Shown piece by piece: positions 62,499 through 64,000 of a stretch of DNA of 64,000 bases. Origin of the DNA: Eubacterium sp. (GTDB taxonomy: Bacteria > Bacillota > Clostridia > Lachnospirales > Lachnospiraceae); contig JAIKXQ010000005.1 in NCBI GenBank assembly GCA_024684035.1, positions 1-64,000 on the forward strand. The letters run 5' to 3'. Each line of letters starts with the position of its first letter. Positions within the stretch are counted from its first letter, which is position 1. The notes below the pieces were generated by a model. That model saw only the letters and a list, made by a program, of their open reading frames with translations, did not search any database and was not told the DNA's origin. A program made the translations under genes and the position numbers.

Positions 62499-64000
62499 AT
62501 GAGAATAGAGAAACTTAAGGTTTTCACTGTCGGCAGGGAGCTTCGACTATGTCTGATCGCTCTGGTGACGGTATGTGTGGTTCTGTTCTTTGGCCTGGTC
62601 AATGTTTTTGCGTCGGATGATCCGGGGATGCTGGCAGATCCGCCGACAGCTGAGGCGACGGTGGCTTCTTCCGGTGAGACTGACGGTCAGGAATTGCAGG
62701 GAGAAGACGAAGAACAGGCAGATCTGTCTCAGACTCCTGATTTGCAGGAAACACCTGCCGCACAGCCTTCTGAAGCGATCCTGCCGGAGGAGACAGCGGG
62801 CGTACAGACACCTTCCGGGGAAATCTCAGAGGGCGGAACCGCTTCCGGTGACGACGTCGTTGCCGCGGACCCCGGGGATGGAAAGAATGAAGAAACGGCA
62901 GGGGATGCAGAGAATCCGGACGTGAACGGTGAAGGCAACGAGGAGGCCGGTGAGGAAGTTGCGAAGACGGTGACAAAAGTCATTCTGTATCGTATGTTTC
63001 ATCCGGTGACCTGTGAGCACTTCTATACCAGCAGCGTCGTTGAAAGAAACGCCCTGGGTATGGCAGGTTGGAAGTATGAAGGTATCGGCTGGACGTCTCC
63101 GTCGATTTCCGATACACCGGTTTACAGACTGTTCAGCACGGTTCTTTGCGATCATCACTATACTACCAGCTCCTATGAGCGGGATGAGCTTGTAAAGAAC
63201 GGTTGGAGGGATGAGGGCATTGGCTGGTATTCCGATGACGCAATGTCCACTCCGATTTACCGGCAGTTCAACTCGAAACTCTATCAGGGTTCCCACAACT
63301 TCACCAACTCACAGAATGAGGCAAAGACCCTGGTGACAAGAGGCTGGAGGGATGAGGGTATTGCCTGGTATGGAATGCTGGATCCGGATCCCGAGATTCT
63401 CTATCCTATGACAATCGCGGACGGCGTGGATTACTCGAAGGTTTATAACTACGAGTATTACAAGACCCATTATACGGATGTTACGTCCCGTCTCGGCGAC
63501 AGCGACGGCGCTCTTTTGAATCACTTTGTGACTCAGGGAATGAGAGAACTTCGAACAGGAAACGGCGTATTCTATGTAAAGTCATACATCTATGAGTACA
63601 AAGATCTTCGCAAACTGTACAAGGATAACTACAAGAAGTATTACGCTCACTACTGTACGAACGGTTACAAAGAGAATCGTCACGTGTCCGGCTGCACTTC
63701 TCTGAAGAATCCGGATTACAAGTATGCGGGCGTGGATTTTTCTCCGATTTTTGATTACAACTACTATGTGAGCCACTATGCCTCCATAGTAAAGTCTGTG
63801 GGCTTTACGGACTACACCCTTGTGGAGTATTTCGCAAAGAACGGACTGAAAAAGAATCAGAAGGCAAAAAATTCTTACAGTACTGCGACCTACAACAAGA
63901 TCAAAGAGCATTTTTATCCGTCTCATGATGATATGTATTATGTGGCGCAGCAGTTCTCCAGTGCTACAAACTGGCTGATTCTCTGCAACAGAGGTCAGAG
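62499..64000 (+). CDS. Secreted DUF5648-repeat protein, cut by window edge
   Basis: The frame is open from ATG 62499 (GGGAGAG upstream) to the window end, giving about 500 residues. A signal peptide with NVFA-SDD is followed by a long acidic, low-complexity linker (to about 155), three DUF5648 repeats (about 160-296; EHFYT, DHHYTT, HNFTN with GW..EGIGWY) and three repeats of another kind, with YEYYKTHYTDV, HFVTQGM, DYNYYVSHYAS and YFAKNGLKK. Such Y/H/GM repeats are found in clostridial surface proteins. The segment VDFSPIFDYNYYV echoes VDFSDVYDYAFV of the CHAP protein at 49278. The rest, perhaps an enzyme domain, lies outside. Confidence 0.85.
   Translation, partial: MRIEKLKVFTVGRELRLCLIALVTVCVVLFFGLVNVFASDDPGMLADPPTAEATVASSGETDGQELQGEDEEQADLSQTPDLQETPAAQPSEAILPEETAGVQTPSGEISEGGTASGDDVVAADPGDGKNEETAGDAENPDVNGEGNEEAGEEVAKTVTKVILYRMFHPVTCEHFYTSSVVERNALGMAGWKYEGIGWTSPSISDTPVYRLFSTVLCDHHYTTSSYERDELVKNGWRDEGIGWYSDDAMSTPIYRQFNSKLYQGSHNFTNSQNEAKTLVTRGWRDEGIAWYGMLDPDPEILYPMTIADGVDYSKVYNYEYYKTHYTDVTSRLGDSDGALLNHFVTQGMRELRTGNGVFYVKSYIYEYKDLRKLYKDNYKKYYAHYCTNGYKENRHVSGCTSLKNPDYKYAGVDFSPIFDYNYYVSHYASIVKSVGFTDYTLVEYFAKNGLKKNQKAKNSYSTATYNKIKEHFYPSHDDMYYVAQQFSSATNWLILCNRGQ

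Overview
The window reads as a chromosome segment of a Gram-positive anaerobe of the Bacillota, most likely Lachnospiraceae. This rests on protein style and gene order (cysS-mrnC-rlmB-sigH, DUF5648-repeat exoproteins, FctA-type isopeptide repeats, LCP and Wzm/Wzt glycan genes), not on a marker gene. I see no rRNA, tRNA, CRISPR array, insertion sequence or phage gene. The first gene is cut at the left edge and the last at the right edge.

Left third (1-25.4 kb): the tail of an unknown protein, then two lipoproteins acting on or resembling enzymes of peptidoglycan (a GH3/NagZ-like protein that lacks usual catalytic residues, and a GH25 lysozyme), a GntR/TreR-like repressor, and a secreted papain-like protease with DUF5648 repeats. 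Next come a membrane glycosyltransferase with a GtrA flippase-like partner, an unusual HPr-D-lactate dehydrogenase fusion, a metallophosphoesterase, a GT4 glycosyltransferase, an alanine/sodium symporter, an LTA-synthase-type phosphoglycerol transferase, a TSCPD protein with a HAD phosphatase, MutY, a GT2, and a housekeeping run ispF-cysS-mrnC-rlmB-sigH. A DUF5648+CAP exoprotein and a small conserved-looking protein with a structured leader follow.

Middle (26-39.2 kb): one gene encodes a secreted, wall-anchored 4371-residue fibre with about 22 tandem FctA/Spy0128-like isopeptide domains between an N-terminal adhesive region and Cna-B/SpaA-like domains plus a sorting signal.

Right third (39.3-64 kb): a cell-surface polysaccharide locus. 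It holds an LCP ligase, an initiating sugar-phosphate transferase, a GT4, rfbA-rfbB-rfbD, two GT2 rhamnosyltransferase-like enzymes, a lipoprotein histidine phosphatase, a DUF5648+CHAP protein, then (from its own promoter) rfbC, a Wzm-type permease with an extra outer domain, a small protein, a tandem GT2, a pseudo-methyltransferase/kinase-like protein, a Wzt-type ATPase with carbohydrate-recognition tail, and a second tandem GT2. Together these would make dTDP-L-rhamnose, build a rhamnose-containing chain on undecaprenyl phosphate, export it by an ABC transporter and ligate it to the wall. A fourth DUF5648 exoprotein ends the window.

Between genes lie several families of short palindromic repeats, nearly always directly after a stop codon or terminator, and two structured non-coding elements. 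The strongest leads are the HPr-dehydrogenase fusion, the WbdD-like protein next to the Wzt-like ATPase, the DUF5648 exoprotein family with swapped effector domains, the giant fibre and the three-way-junction leader at 25.0 kb.
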